Below, in pieces: positions 17,404-28,053 of a stretch of DNA of 64,000 nt. The notes under the pieces were generated by a model, which did not search any database, was not told the DNA's origin, and saw only the letters and a program-made list of their open reading frames with translations. Made by a program: the position numbers and the translations under genes. The first letter of the stretch is position 1. Each line of letters opens with the position of its first letter. Origin of the DNA: Parasporobacterium sp. (GTDB lineage Bacteria > Bacillota > Clostridia > Lachnospirales > Lachnospiraceae); contig JAFUBX010000011.1 of NCBI GenBank assembly GCA_017459985.1, positions 124,001 through 188,000 on the forward strand, given 5' to 3'.

Positions 17404-19065
17404 TCAGGCAAGCACAGCACCCTTATCCGCTGATGTCACCAGCTTTGCATATCTGGCTGCGTATCCAGTCTTGATCTTTGGTTCCGGCTCTGTCCATTTG
17501 GCTCTTCTGGCTGCAAGTTCTTCATCGGAAACTTTCATTTCCAGCTTGCAGTTCGGGATATCGATGGAAATAATATCGCCTTCCTGTACCAGAGCGATAT
17601 TGCCGCCGGATGCTGCTTCAGGGCTTACATGGCCGATCGCAGCGCCGCGGGTAGCGCCGGAGAATCGTCCGTCTGTGATCAGGGCAACGCTGGATCCCAG
17701 GCCCATGCCCACGATGGCGGAAGTCGGATTGAGCATTTCTCTCATTCCCGGGCCGCCTTTCGGTCCTTCATAACGGATAATGACCACATCACCCGGATTG
17801 ATCTTCTTGTTGTAGATGGCGCTGATGGCGTCTTCCTCGGAATCAAAGACTCTGGCAGGGCCTTCGTGCACCATCATCTCAGCTGCCACTGCAGACTGCT
17901 TGACGACGCTGCCGTCCGGAGCCAGGTTGCCCTTCAGAACAGCGATACCGCCGCTCTGAGAGAAAGGATTGTCGATAGAGCGGATGACTTCCGGATTGAT
18001 GTTCTGTACATTTGCCAGATTTTCCCCCATTGTCCTGCCGGTAACGGTCATAACATTCAGGTTCAGGAGATCTTTTTTGGTCAGTTCTTTCATGACAGCG
18101 TAAACGCCGCCGGCCAGATCCAGGTCTTCCATAAAGGTGTCTCCTGCAGGTGCCAGATGGCACAGGTTCGGAGTCCGTGCGCTGATCTCATTGGACTTGT
18201 CCAGGCTGATGGTAAGTCCGGTCTCATGAGCGATGGCCGGAAGATGCAGCATGGTGTTAGTGGAACAGCCCAGAGCCATATCTACGGTCTCCGCATTATC
18301 AAATGCTTCCGGTGTCATGATATCTCTCGGCTTAATGTCTTTCTCGACCAGCTTCATGATCTGCATGCCGGCTTCCTTGGCCAGACGCAGTCTTGCGGAA
18401 TAGGGCGCCGGTATGGTGCCGTTGCCCGGAAGAGCCATACCGATGGCTTCACACAGGCAGTTCATGGAGTTGGCGGTATACATACCGGAGCAGGAGCCGC
18501 AGGACGGGCATGCATTCTTTGTGTATTCATCAACTCCGGCTTCATCCAGCGTTCCTGCATGGAAAGCGCCGACTGCTTCAAACATATGACTCAGACAGGT
18601 ACGTCTTCCGTCTTTCAGATGGCCGGCCAGCATCGGACCTCCGCTGCAGAAGATCGTCGGAATATTCAGTCTGGCGGCTGCCATCAGAAGACCCGGAACG
18701 TTCTTGTCGCAGTTCGGGATCATGACCAGACCGTCAAACTGATGCGCGATTACCATTGCCTCTGTGGAATCCGCGATCAGATCTCTGGTAACCAGTGAAT
18801 ACTTCATTCCGACATGTCCCATGGCAATGCCGTCGCACACCGCGATGGCCGGGAACATGATCGGCGTTCCACCTGCCAGTCTTACACCGGCCTTAACAGC
18901 TTCGGTGATCTTGTCCAGATGCATATGGCCCGGAACAATCTCATTGTGAGAACTGACTACACCGATCAGCGGGCGGCTGATCTCCTCATCCGTCAGACCC
19001 AGTGCGTACATCAAGCTCTTATTCGGTGTTCTCTCGACACCTTTTTTCGCATTATCTGATATCAT
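17404..19065 (-). CDS. ilvD: Dihydroxy-acid dehydratase
   Basis: Iron-sulfur dehydratase that converts dihydroxyisovalerate and its isoleucine-pathway homologue to the 2-oxoacids. The 553 residues carry the cluster cysteines in NCDKNVPG and in the [18 protein letters not shown] segment, and the active-site region [20 protein letters not shown] choose the ATG at 19065 ([17 protein letters not shown]), which has an AAAGGA site 8 bases upstream. The frame extends further to 19107, but that N-terminal extension is not typical. It lies between ilvC (71 bp upstream) and ilvE. Confidence 0.95.
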   Translation of the reverse strand: MISDNAKKGVERTPNKSLMYALGLTDEEISRPLIGVVSSHNEIVPGHMHLDKITEAVKAGVRLAGGTPIMFPAIAVCDGIAMGHVGMKYSLVTRDLIADSTEAMVIAHQFDGLVMIPNCDKNVPGLLMAAARLNIPTIFCSGGPMLAGHLKDGRRTCLSHMFEAVGAFHAGTLDEAGVDEYTKNACPSCGSCSGMYTANSMNCLCEAIGMALPGNGTIPAPYSARLRLAKEAGMQIMKLVEKDIKPRDIMTPEAFDNAETVDMALGCSTNTMLHLPAIAHETGLTISLDKSNEISARTPNLCHLAPAGDTFMEDLDLAGGVYAVMKELTKKDLLNLNVMTVTGRTMGENLANVQNINPEVIRSIDNPFSQSGGIAVLKGNLAPDGSVVKQSAVAAEMMVHEGPARVFDSEEDAISAIYNKKINPGDVVIIRYEGPKGGPGMREMLNPTSAIVGMGLGSSVALITDGRFSGATRGAAIGHVSPEAASGGNIALVQEGDIISIDIPNCKLEMKVSDEELAARRAKWTEPEPKIKTGYAARYAKLVTSADKGAVLA

Positions 19066-19135
19066 AAAATGTCCTTTCATGGTGCGGAAGCAATGATTTT
19101 TATCCATCTGCTTCCAATCATTACCTGCCAGTCAA

Positions 19136-20687
<1,552 letters not shown>

Positions 20688-20699
20688 ATCCCTGCCTCC

Positions 20700-22406
20700 T
20701 TAACTGATAATGAAATCTGTGATATGGCTTCCGCCGCCTACCATCGGACGGACCATCTCATCTGTATCGATCATGCAGTCCACCACATACCCCTTCTTCC
20801 ATTCCCGGGCTTCCGTAATGGCAGCTTCCAGTTCCTCCACAGTAGAGACACGCTTGCCCTTGAGGCCATAGGCATCCGCCAGCTTGACGAAGTCCGGTCC
20901 TCTGTCCAGGGTTGTCTGGGAATAATGCTTGTCATAGATCAGGGTCTGCCACTGGCGGACCATGCCCAAAGTCCTGTTGTTGAAGATAAATGTGATGACA
21001 GGAAGACCGTAATGTTCTTCCGTAGCCAGTTCATTGCAGTTCATACGGAAGCTGCCGTCACCGGTAATATGAATGACAGCCTTGTCGGGATTCCCCACCT
21101 GGGCACCAATGGCTGCGCCAAGGCCGAAGCCCATGGTGCCGAAGCCGCCGGAGGTCAGGAGCTGTCCTTCATAATCGAAGTGGAAATGCTGGATTGCCCA
21201 CATCTGATGCTGACCGACATCGGTAGAAACGATGGTATCGTCCGGCATCATCTGAGCGATCGTAGAGAGAACCTGTTTCGGAGTCAGCTTATCACCGCCC
21301 TCATCATATTCAGCCTCTCTGGGATAGGAAAAGACATATTCCTTCCATGCCTTATGATCGCACTGTTCCATCCGCCCGATCAGGATCTCCATCACCTGCC
21401 TGGCATCGCCGACAATATGATGATCTGTCTTGACATTCTTGTTGATCTCGGCCCGGTCGATATCGATCTGGACGATCTGGGCCTGTTTGGCAAAGGATGC
21501 CGGATTCAGGGCAACCCGGTCAGAGAAGCGGCAGCCGATGGCGATCAGGAGATCACAGCCGTCGCAGGCCATATTGGAAGCCTGGGAGCCGTGCATACCG
21601 ATCATTCCGGTGGTCAGGGGATTCCGTCCGTTCATCCCGCCGGCGCCCATGACCGTCAGCGCAACCGGAGCATCCAGTTTCTCGGCAAACGCCGTCAGCT
21701 GATCCTGTGAACGGCTGCGGACCACACCGCCGCCGCAGATGATCAGAGGTTTTTCGGAATTGCGAATCATATCCAGAAGAATGTCAATATCATTATCATC
21801 CACCTTCGGAGGTTCAAACCGGAACATGGACTTTCTGACCAGCTGGGCAATTCGTCCCGAAGTATAATGTTCCGCCTTCGGAAGGGGAACATATTCCGCC
21901 TTTTCCGCCGTGGCATTCTTAAGGAAGTCGATCAGCACCGGCCCCGGGCGCCCTGATCTGGCAATCGCAAATGCTTCCCTGACCACATCCGCGATCTGCT
22001 CCGCATGCTTCACCAGATAATTGTTCTTGGTGATCGGCATGGCGATCCCGGTAATATCGACCTCCTGGAAGGAATCCTTTCCGATCAGCGTCTCTCCCAC
22101 ATTGCAGGTAATAAAGACGACCGGCGAAGAATCCATATAGGCGGTTGCAATTCCCGTAATCAGGTTGGTCGCTCCCGGTCCTGAGGTTGCAAAGCAGACC
22201 CCGACCTTGCCCGTGCTTCTGGCATAGCCGTCCGCAGCGTGGGCAGCTCCCTGTTCATGAGACGTCAGGATATGTCGGAATGTATCCTGATAATCATACA
22301 GGGCATCGTACACGTTCAGGATCGTACCTCCCGGATAGCCGAATATGGTATCCACTTCCTGTTCCCGCAGACATTCCAGTAAAATCTGTGCTCCTGTAAG
22401 CTGCAT
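20700..22406 (-). CDS. ilvB: Acetolactate synthase catalytic (large) subunit
   Basis: Thiamine-diphosphate enzyme that condenses two pyruvates, or pyruvate with 2-oxobutyrate, in the first common step of Val/Leu/Ile synthesis. From the ATG at 22406 (MQLTGAQILLECLREQ) there are 568 residues. The catalytic Glu (TSHEQGAAHAADGYAR), the FAD/oxyanion region and the thiamine motif GDGSFRMNCNELATEEHYGLPVITFIFNN are present. A CAGGAGGAAATAAC site fixes this start; an in-frame extension to 22472 runs into leader RNA. It is first in the operon, downstream of a leader-peptide attenuator. Confidence 0.95.
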   Translation of the reverse strand: MQLTGAQILLECLREQEVDTIFGYPGGTILNVYDALYDYQDTFRHILTSHEQGAAHAADGYARSTGKVGVCFATSGPGATNLITGIATAYMDSSPVVFITCNVGETLIGKDSFQEVDITGIAMPITKNNYLVKHAEQIADVVREAFAIARSGRPGPVLIDFLKNATAEKAEYVPLPKAEHYTSGRIAQLVRKSMFRFEPPKVDDNDIDILLDMIRNSEKPLIICGGGVVRSRSQDQLTAFAEKLDAPVALTVMGAGGMNGRNPLTTGMIGMHGSQASNMACDGCDLLIAIGCRFSDRVALNPASFAKQAQIVQIDIDRAEINKNVKTDHHIVGDARQVMEILIGRMEQCDHKAWKEYVFSYPREAEYDEGGDKLTPKQVLSTIAQMMPDDTIVSTDVGQHQMWAIQHFHFDYEGQLLTSGGFGTMGFGLGAAIGAQVGNPDKAVIHITGDGSFRMNCNELATEEHYGLPVITFIFNNRTLGMVRQWQTLIYDKHYSQTTLDRGPDFVKLADAYGLKGKRVSTVEELEAAITEAREWKKGYVVDCMIDTDEMVRPMVGGGSHITDFIIS

Positions 22407-22501
22407 GTTATTTCCTCCTGGTTCTAATACTGATTTTTTATTATACAGTGTCTCTGAAAAAGAATAAACCACTAAGATTATCTGAACCTTAAATATTTCC
22501 T

Positions 22502-22539
22502 AAAAAAATCCTACGGCTAAAAGATTTACCGTAGGATTT
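22502..22539 (-). terminator. Attenuator terminator upstream of ilvB
   Basis: On the minus strand an 11-bp perfect hairpin (AAATCCTACGG / CCGTAGGATTT, arms 22539-22529 and 22516-22506) with a 12-base loop ends in a T7 run (22508-22502). It lies 30 bp after the leader peptide stop and about 100 bp before ilvB, the standard geometry for transcription attenuation. Confidence 0.92.
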
Positions 22540-22569
22540 ACAATCTAAGATTCGTACGTCTTTGTGTAA

Positions 22570-22665
22570 TCAGGTATCACTTTTAGCACTAGCTGAATTC
22601 TGCTTACGCAGGACCAGGATAGCGCTGACCAGCAATATAACGAGAACTGCACAATTACGTATCAT
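22570..22665 (-). CDS. ilv leader peptide (31 residues)
   Basis: A 31-codon reading frame starting MIRNCAVLVILLVSAILVL and ending in SDT, then TGA. Twelve of 31 residues are Val, Leu or Ile, eleven of them in a 13-residue block. A GAGGTG ribosome site lies 6-7 bases before the ATG, and the promoter start point is about 25 bases further upstream. A strong intrinsic terminator follows the stop by 30 bases, before ilvB. This fits a leader peptide: stalling at scarce branched-chain tRNAs would change RNA folding and permit readthrough into ilvB. I did not fold the RNA; the antiterminator is only weakly suggested by eye. Confidence 0.85.
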   Translation of the reverse strand: MIRNCAVLVILLVSAILVLRKQNSASAKSDT

Positions 22666-22692
22666 AAATAACACCTCAAAATTTGGTTGTTT

Positions 22693-22724
22693 AGTGTTAT
22701 ATCACTTTACCATAGCAGTGTCAA
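22693..22724 (-). promoter_or_regulatory. ilv operon promoter with a palindrome over the -10 box
   Basis: A perfect -35 TTGACA (22724-22719), a 17-bp spacer and -10 TATAAC (22701-22696) on the minus strand. The 14-bp sequence AGTGTTATATCACT (22693-22706) is symmetrical at 12 of 14 positions and covers the -10 box, so a repressor site is possible. Confidence 0.82.
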
Positions 22725-22784
22725 CAATAAATCCGCAGAATTTTTGTGGGATTTTGCAGATCCTGCTGCTTACCGCCCTTTGTT

Positions 22785-24356
22785 TCAGAAAAGTCCCAGA
22801 GCGGATCCGGTGTACGGGCCTACGATGCCGTCCACGTACAATCCGCTTGCTTCCTGATACAGAAGAACCGCATTATAGGTCATATCTCCGAAATAGCCAT
22901 CCAGCGGGCCCGGATTGAATCCGGCTGCTGCCAGTGCGTTCTGCAGGGCAAGGACTCCGTCTCCTGTCATGCCGTAGACCAGATCAGCGGCTGCCTGCGG
23001 TGCGGCGGGTGCTTCCGGGGCCGGCTCTTCCGGAGCGGCTGCCGGAGCCTCTTCCGGTGCGGCTTCAGAAACTGCGCTGCCGTTCAGGGCTGCCATGGTA
23101 TAGGGCCCAACAATGCCATCCACGAGAAGTCCTTTGTCTGTCTGGAACTGAAGCACTGCATTGTAGGTCATATCTCCGAAATAGCCGTCCAGCGGGCCCG
23201 GATTGAATCCGGCTGCTGCCAGGGCGCTCTGCAGGGCAAGGACTCCGTCTCCCGTCATGCCGTACACCAGATCTCCCGACTCTGCGGACGGTGCCGGCGC
23301 AGGTTCCGGTTCTTCCGCCGGTGCAGGTTCGGAAACTTCTTCTGTATTTTCCGGTGCCGGAGCGTTCAGAAGCGCATCCACTGTCTGCGCGTCAAGGATC
23401 CCGTTATCCGCAAGACCGTGATCTTTCTGGAACTGGCTGAGGGCATTCTTCGTCATATCGCCGAAATATCCGTCGATCTCTCCAACCTCATAGCCCAGGG
23501 AGCTCAGAGTGCTCTGCAGAATCATAACTTCGTCAGCGGAACTGCCGTATACGGCATTGGCCGGCAGGGATTCCCTGGCCCATTTCTGATAGGACAGCTC
23601 ATTGACAGCCTGATTGGTCACAGGACCTGCCACGCCGTCCACGTAAAGGCCGTGATCCTGCTGGAACGCGACCACTGCTTCATAGGTGGAATCCCCGAAA
23701 TACCCCTGTGCATCGGTAATCGTATATCCGGCATCCTGAAGTCCCGACTGGAGGAAGAATACCTCAAGGCATTCCATCCCTTTGACCAGTTCTGTGGCAC
23801 CGGAGGCTTCCGGAAGAGCCGGCGGATTCTGGGTCTCCACGATATTGCCCTCTTCATCCAGCATGCTGGCCGGAACAAAGGTATGGGTTCCGTCTTCATT
23901 TTCCACTCTGACGATCTCCACAAAGTCAATTCCGTGTTCCTGCGCATAGGTCTGCGCATAGGAATCCGCGTATCCCTGGATCTGAAGATGGGCAGGAAGA
24001 TTTCCCTGGGCATTAACAAACGCCGTGTCTGAGATCGCCGTTACGCTTTTTCCGATCAGGATATTCTGAAGGTCTGCCACCGGAGTGAACAGATAGTTTC
24101 CCAGATACGTAATGTTCTCATTAATAAACGCAAAAGTTGCATCTGCCCTGACTGGCGAAACATTGCCCGTAGGAGAATAATCATAGGTCGCTCCCTCTCC
24201 ATAGAGATTGATCATCTCCTCCTCATGAACAAATACATTCTCCCCCACTCTGGTCGGCTCTTCCTGAACTTCCTCTGCAAACACTGCGCCGGTTCCCAGG
24301 ATGCCCGTCACCATCATTGCAGCGATAAGGACTGCTGCGATTTTTTTGATTTTCAT
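22785..24356 (-). CDS. Secreted protein with four peptidoglycan-binding domains
   Basis: A 523-residue exported protein. Residues 1-28 are a signal peptide with a probable cut after VFA. Residues about 70-150 resemble the end of a BspA-like leucine-rich repeat (LQIQGYADSYAQTYAQEHGIDFVEI). Four PG_binding_1 domains follow at about 190-252, 268-330, 362-425 and 458-520, each with the GYFGDxT core. The last two are separated by Pro/Ala/Glu-rich linkers and are nearly identical in DNA. No catalytic domain is seen, so it probably sits in or on the cell wall. The start at 24356 has an AGGAGG site. It has its own promoter. Confidence 0.85.
   Translation of the reverse strand: MKIKKIAAVLIAAMMVTGILGTGAVFAEEVQEEPTRVGENVFVHEEEMINLYGEGATYDYSPTGNVSPVRADATFAFINENITYLGNYLFTPVADLQNILIGKSVTAISDTAFVNAQGNLPAHLQIQGYADSYAQTYAQEHGIDFVEIVRVENEDGTHTFVPASMLDEEGNIVETQNPPALPEASGATELVKGMECLEVFFLQSGLQDAGYTITDAQGYFGDSTYEAVVAFQQDHGLYVDGVAGPVTNQAVNELSYQKWARESLPANAVYGSSADEVMILQSTLSSLGYEVGEIDGYFGDMTKNALSQFQKDHGLADNGILDAQTVDALLNAPAPENTEEVSEPAPAEEPEPAPAPSAESGDLVYGMTGDGVLALQSALAAAGFNPGPLDGYFGDMTYNAVLQFQTDKGLLVDGIVGPYTMAALNGSAVSEAAPEEAPAAAPEEPAPEAPAAPQAAADLVYGMTGDGVLALQNALAAAGFNPGPLDGYFGDMTYNAVLLYQEASGLYVDGIVGPYTGSALGLF
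22876..23273 (-). repeat. Duplicated 110-bp peptidoglycan-binding module
   Basis: Positions 22876-22985 and 23164-23273 match at 105 of 110 bases by direct reading, at an offset of 288 bp (96 codons). They encode the cores of domains 3 and 4 of the peptidoglycan-binding protein. This is far closer than the similarity to domains 1 and 2, so it is a recent internal duplication or gene conversion. Confidence 0.88.
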
Positions 24357-24401
24357 TTTTTCCTCCTGAAACAATAACTGAAAAACAATATAGCGTTACT
24401 T

Positions 24402-24430
24402 ATAGTATATTTTAAAGCTGCTGTTTACAA
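24402..24430 (-). promoter_or_regulatory. Promoter of the peptidoglycan-binding protein gene
   Basis: A -35 TTGTAA (24430-24425), a 17-bp spacer and -10 TACTAT (24407-24402) on the minus strand, about 45 bp before the start codon. Neither box is perfect. Confidence 0.6.
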
Positions 24431-24475
24431 GCCTTTCTCTTCCATGCACTTTAAAAAAACAATCCCGGTTCCGGA

Positions 24476-24886
24476 CTACAGTCCGATCACCAGGATAAAT
24501 GCGACAAACAGCCAGATCACGATATGGGAGATCAGGCCGGTCCAGGAAAAGGTGTAGATCGTATCCGTTCTGCGAAAGCTGAGGGCCGTTCCGATGATCC
24601 CGGCGGAAGAAATCAGAAGGGCGGCAAACGGAAGCCACCCCACGATCCGGGAGCCCTGTCCCTTCTGCATCGTAGCCAGCACAAGCGCCAGCACGATACA
24701 GGCGAGGGCCGGTACCGTCAGGATGGTAAACACGATTCCGGTGACGGAATGATGCTTGTCCGAAAACTTGTATTTGCGTCGGCGGCGTTTATCTGCCCTG
24801 CGGCGCTTCTTTGCTGTTTTCGGGTCTTCCAGCAGGATCTCGTGTTCCGTCCGGGCCTGTTCGATTTTACTGTTTTCAAAATCCAT
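24476..24886 (-). CDS. Small integral membrane protein, unrecognised
   Basis: A 136-residue protein. The N-terminal 45 residues are charged, with a very basic run (KKRRRADKRRRRK) that predicts a cytoplasmic N-terminus. Three hydrophobic segments follow at about 48-70 (VTGIVFTILTVPALACIVLALVLA), 82-102 and 113-135. The C-terminus ends in the last segment. It begins 5 bp after the MurE-like gene, so it probably belongs to the lepB run. No known catalytic motif is seen. The ribosome site is weak. The function is unknown; small proteins with this layout recur in Clostridia. Confidence 0.7.
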   Translation of the reverse strand: MDFENSKIEQARTEHEILLEDPKTAKKRRRADKRRRRKYKFSDKHHSVTGIVFTILTVPALACIVLALVLATMQKGQGSRIVGWLPFAALLISSAGIIGTALSFRRTDTIYTFSWTGLISHIVIWLFVAFILVIGL

Positions 24887-24891
24887 CGTAT

Positions 24892-26274
24892 CTACTCTGA
24901 AAGGATCTCCTCCACAGCCTTGCGGTCATTGTGGGGGATCCGGTATCCATTCATGATAATGTACTCCTCATGCCCTTTTCCCAGAATCAGGAGGGTATCC
25001 CCGCTCTCCAGAAGGGAGATCCCGCGGCGGATCGCTTCCTTCCGGTCCAGGCATACTTCATAATTTTCAAGTGTATTGCCCTCCAGCATATCCTCCACGA
25101 TCCTTTGCTCCGGTTCCGTGTGAACATCATCGTTGGTAATCACGGCATGAGTGCAGTTCTGAAGAACCAGCCGGGTCATCACCGGCCGTTTCTCCCGTTC
25201 CCGGTCTCCGGTGCATCCGAAAACGACATAAAGATCTCCGGCAGTGAATTCCTTCGCGGTCTCAATGATGTTTTCCACCGCATCCGGAGTATGGGCATAG
25301 TCGATCACGATACAGCAGTTCTTCCGGTAAGGGATCACATCACACCGGCCGTTCGGAGCCTTAAGATCCCGGATCCCTTCGCAGACCTTCTCCGGAGCGT
25401 ATCCGAGGATCTGCAGGATTCCGATCACCGCCAGGGTATTGTATACATTGTATCTGCCGATCAGCCGTGTCCGGGCGTGGTATTCCTGCTCCGAATCCGG
25501 ACAGGTGAAATCAAGATCCGTCCCTGCGCCAAAGGAAAATCGGAGAGCGCGGTACTCTCCCGCATGGATCCCGTAGATCCGGGTTCGATTTTCCGGAAGG
25601 ATAAAATAACGGGCTCCCGGATCGTCACAGTTTACCAGCGCGGTCCCTTCCGGCTTCAGCTGCCGGAACAGCTTTGCTTTGGCGGCCGCATAGTTCTCCA
25701 TTGTTTTATGATAATCCAGATGGTCCTCCGTCAGATTCGTGAACACAGCCAGATCAAAGGAAAGCGTCCGGAGCCGTCCCATATCCAGTCCCTGGCTGGA
25801 GGCCTCCAGCGCGACCGTATCGTATCCCTTCTCATGAGCTTCCAGAAGCAATTCGTACAAACTGCACAGATCCACCGAAGTATTCGGCAGATCCCGGACC
25901 TTTTCTCCCAGATAAAACCCGATGGTTCCGATATAGCCGCAGTTTCTTCCCAGACGGTTCAGGGCCTGGGCTGTCAGATAACAGGTGGTGGTCTTTCCGT
26001 TGGTTCCGGTAACTGCGATCAGGGTCATACCCCGGATCACCTCTGCGTAAGTCTCCTGCAGCAGCTGTTCCAGGCAGGCCCGGGGATCCTCCACCCGAAG
26101 GCATTCCACATCAGGAGGAAGAGACTCCGGCAGTTGGCTGTCCTTCCCGCAGATGATCCTCACGGCTCCGGCCTGCACGGCCTTTCCGATATACTGATCT
26201 CCGTTGCTTGAGATTCCGGGCAGGGCAACAAAAGTATCTCCCTTCTGTACTTTTCTGGAGTCTGTCCGGATCAT
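24892..26274 (-). CDS. MurE-like Mur ligase with altered specificity motif
   Basis: A 460-residue ATP-dependent amide ligase of the MurE type (UDP-MurNAc-Ala-Glu: diamino acid ligase). The ATP site GTNGKTT at 90-96 is intact, as are HLDYHKTMENYAAAKAKLF, GRYNVYNTLAVIG, APNGRCDV, DYAHTPDAVEN and GHEEY. The diaminopimelate-type MurE motif DNPR is replaced by DDVH at 382-385. The protein also begins directly at RTDSRKVQKGD, about 20 residues shorter than usual. The ATG overlaps the lepB stop by one base. It could be a second MurE with another amino acid substrate, or a paralogue with another role. A canonical murE is not in this window. Confidence 0.82.
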   Translation of the reverse strand: MIRTDSRKVQKGDTFVALPGISSNGDQYIGKAVQAGAVRIICGKDSQLPESLPPDVECLRVEDPRACLEQLLQETYAEVIRGMTLIAVTGTNGKTTTCYLTAQALNRLGRNCGYIGTIGFYLGEKVRDLPNTSVDLCSLYELLLEAHEKGYDTVALEASSQGLDMGRLRTLSFDLAVFTNLTEDHLDYHKTMENYAAAKAKLFRQLKPEGTALVNCDDPGARYFILPENRTRIYGIHAGEYRALRFSFGAGTDLDFTCPDSEQEYHARTRLIGRYNVYNTLAVIGILQILGYAPEKVCEGIRDLKAPNGRCDVIPYRKNCCIVIDYAHTPDAVENIIETAKEFTAGDLYVVFGCTGDREREKRPVMTRLVLQNCTHAVITNDDVHTEPEQRIVEDMLEGNTLENYEVCLDRKEAIRRGISLLESGDTLLILGKGHEEYIIMNGYRIPHNDRKAVEEILSE

Positions 26275-26891
26275 TATCTCAGCGCTCCTATCCGGTTAAT
26301 CGGCCAGTAGCAGAACAAGGCCTTGCCCAGAACATAATTCCGGGGAACAAAGGTATTCTTCCAGAACCGGGAATCATGGGAATTGTTCCGGTTGTCCCCC
26401 ATTACGAAATAGCAGCCCTCCGGAACCTCATAGGGGCCGTAGTCTTTATTCTTCGGGGTTTCATTGAGATAGGGCTCATCCAGTACCTCTCCGTTTACAT
26501 AGGTAACGCCGCCTTTGATCTCGACGATATCCCCCGGCGTTCCGATCACCCGCTTGACAAAATTCTGGGACGTATCATCCGGGTATTTGAACACAATGAT
26601 ATCTCCCTGCTGGGGATCTGAGAACCAGTAGGTTACCCGCAGTCCCATCATCCGGGAATTGGTCATGATGGTCGATTCCATGGATCCGGAAGGAACCACG
26701 GAATTGATAATAATGACAAAATTGATAAACAGCGCGGCTGCGACTGCGATGACAATAATCAGTACCCATTCCAGGAAGGGATTCATTTTCTTTTTCCCGT
26801 CTTTCTCGGAAGATCCGCTCCGGATCTCTTCCACCTCGATTCTCGCTTTCTCCTGTGCCGGTTCCGTCTGGCCGGTCTCAAATTCTTTCAT
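26274..26891 (-). CDS. lepB: Signal peptidase I
   Basis: Membrane-bound serine protease that cleaves signal peptides of exported proteins. The 205 residues comprise a charged cytoplasmic N-terminus (1-36), one membrane segment (about 38-62), the catalytic Ser70 in VPSGSMEST, the catalytic Lys113 in FVKRVIGTPGD, and box E GDNRNNSHDSRFW. The sequence is the single-transmembrane Gram-positive (Sip) type. It overlaps the start of the MurE-like gene and lies 29 bp after rpoD, in the same direction. Confidence 0.94.
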   Translation of the reverse strand: MKEFETGQTEPAQEKARIEVEEIRSGSSEKDGKKKMNPFLEWVLIIVIAVAAALFINFVIIINSVVPSGSMESTIMTNSRMMGLRVTYWFSDPQQGDIIVFKYPDDTSQNFVKRVIGTPGDIVEIKGGVTYVNGEVLDEPYLNETPKNKDYGPYEVPEGCYFVMGDNRNNSHDSRFWKNTFVPRNYVLGKALFCYWPINRIGALR

Positions 26892-26920
26892 ATATCTTTC
26901 TCCTGTATCAACCGTTTCTG

Positions 26921-27979
26921 TCAGTTCTTCAGATAATCCTGGATCATCCGTCCCCTCACAGGATTTTTCAGTTTCTTAAGCGCCTTTGCTTCGATCTGCC
27001 GGATCCGTTCCCTTGTGACATTGAATACCTGTCCCACCTCTTCCAGGGTTCTCGGACGGCCGTCCTCCAGACCGAACCGCAGAATAATGACCTGCCGTTC
27101 CCGTTCCTTCAGATCCTGCAGCAGGACCTCGATCTGCTCCTTCAGCATGATATTTTCCACGCTCTGCTCCGGAGACAGGGAAATCTCGTCCTTGACCGTA
27201 TCCGCCACAACACCTTCTCCGTCCTCACCCTTCGGTGCCTCCAGGCTGGTGGGTTCTTTGGAGATCTGCATGATCTCCAGGACCTTGCTTTCAGGGATTC
27301 CCATTTCTTCCGCCACTTCCTTGGCACTGGGCTCATATCCCAGCTTCAGGGTCAGATTCCGCTGGATCTTGGTCATACGGTTAATGGTCTCCACCATATG
27401 GACCGGAACCCGGATCGTTCTTGCCTGATCCGCCAGGGCCCGGGTGACAGACTGCCTTATCCACCAGGTCGCGTAGGTGGAAAGCTTGAATCCCCGTTCA
27501 TAATCAAATTTCTCAACGCCCTTCATCAGACCCAGATTGCCTTCCTGGATCAGATCCAGAAAACTGAGGCCCCGGTTCGTGTATTTCTTGGCAATATTGA
27601 CCACCAGACGCAGGTTGGATTCGATCAGCTTGTTTTTGGCGGCTTCATTGCCCTTTGCCTTTTCCATGGCCAGTTCCTGTTCCTCATCCGGAGTCAGCAG
27701 CGGAACCGTTCCGATCTCCTTCAGATACATCCGGACCGGATCATCCGTTTCGATCCCGTCAAGAAGAGTGATGGGATCAATCTCCAGATCCTCCTCTTCT
27801 TCCTCCTTCAGCACCTCAATCCCGAGGTCTTCCAGATATTTGTAAACTTCCTCTGTTTCCTTGATATTCAGAGGCTTCTCCGCAAACATCTCTTCGATCT
27901 CGATTACGCTGATGGTCTTCTGGGCGGATTTCATCTCCGCAGCAAAATCGTCTAATATTTTCTTTGTTGTCTTCTTCAA
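26921..27979 (-). CDS. rpoD: RNA polymerase primary sigma factor (RpoD/SigA)
   Basis: Housekeeping sigma factor that recognises TTGACA/TATAAT promoters, matching those seen through this window. The 352 residues show region 1.2 ([16 protein letters not shown]), region 2 ([55 protein letters not shown]), region 3 and region 4 ([48 protein letters not shown]). The N-terminal 1.1 part is short, as in Gram-positive SigA. dnaG, a common partner, is not adjacent. A 5' hairpin precedes the gene. Confidence 0.96.
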   Translation of the reverse strand: MKKTTKKILDDFAAEMKSAQKTISVIEIEEMFAEKPLNIKETEEVYKYLEDLGIEVLKEEEEEDLEIDPITLLDGIETDDPVRMYLKEIGTVPLLTPDEEQELAMEKAKGNEAAKNKLIESNLRLVVNIAKKYTNRGLSFLDLIQEGNLGLMKGVEKFDYERGFKLSTYATWWIRQSVTRALADQARTIRVPVHMVETINRMTKIQRNLTLKLGYEPSAKEVAEEMGIPESKVLEIMQISKEPTSLEAPKGEDGEGVVADTVKDEISLSPEQSVENIMLKEQIEVLLQDLKERERQVIILRFGLEDGRPRTLEEVGQVFNVTRERIRQIEAKALKKLKNPVRGRMIQDYLKN

Positions 27980-28002
27980 TCTGACGCCTCGTTTTCTCTG
28001 GG

Positions 28003-28026
28003 CCGGACCCTGCTCTCCGGGTCCGG
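28003..28026 (-). other. GC-rich hairpin in the rpoD leader
   Basis: An 8-bp perfect stem CCGGACCC / GGGTCCGG with an 8-base loop lies about 25 bp before the rpoD start. No T-run follows, so it is not an intrinsic terminator; it could be a leader structure or a processing site. Confidence 0.55.
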
Positions 28027-28053
28027 TTATCGGTGATTAAGTTTCGTTTGTAT

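Noticed and set aside
28003-28026. Intrinsic terminator between the lipid kinase and rpoD.
   Set aside because: The hairpin lies in the rpoD leader, after the promoter region would be expected, and has no T-run on the minus strand.
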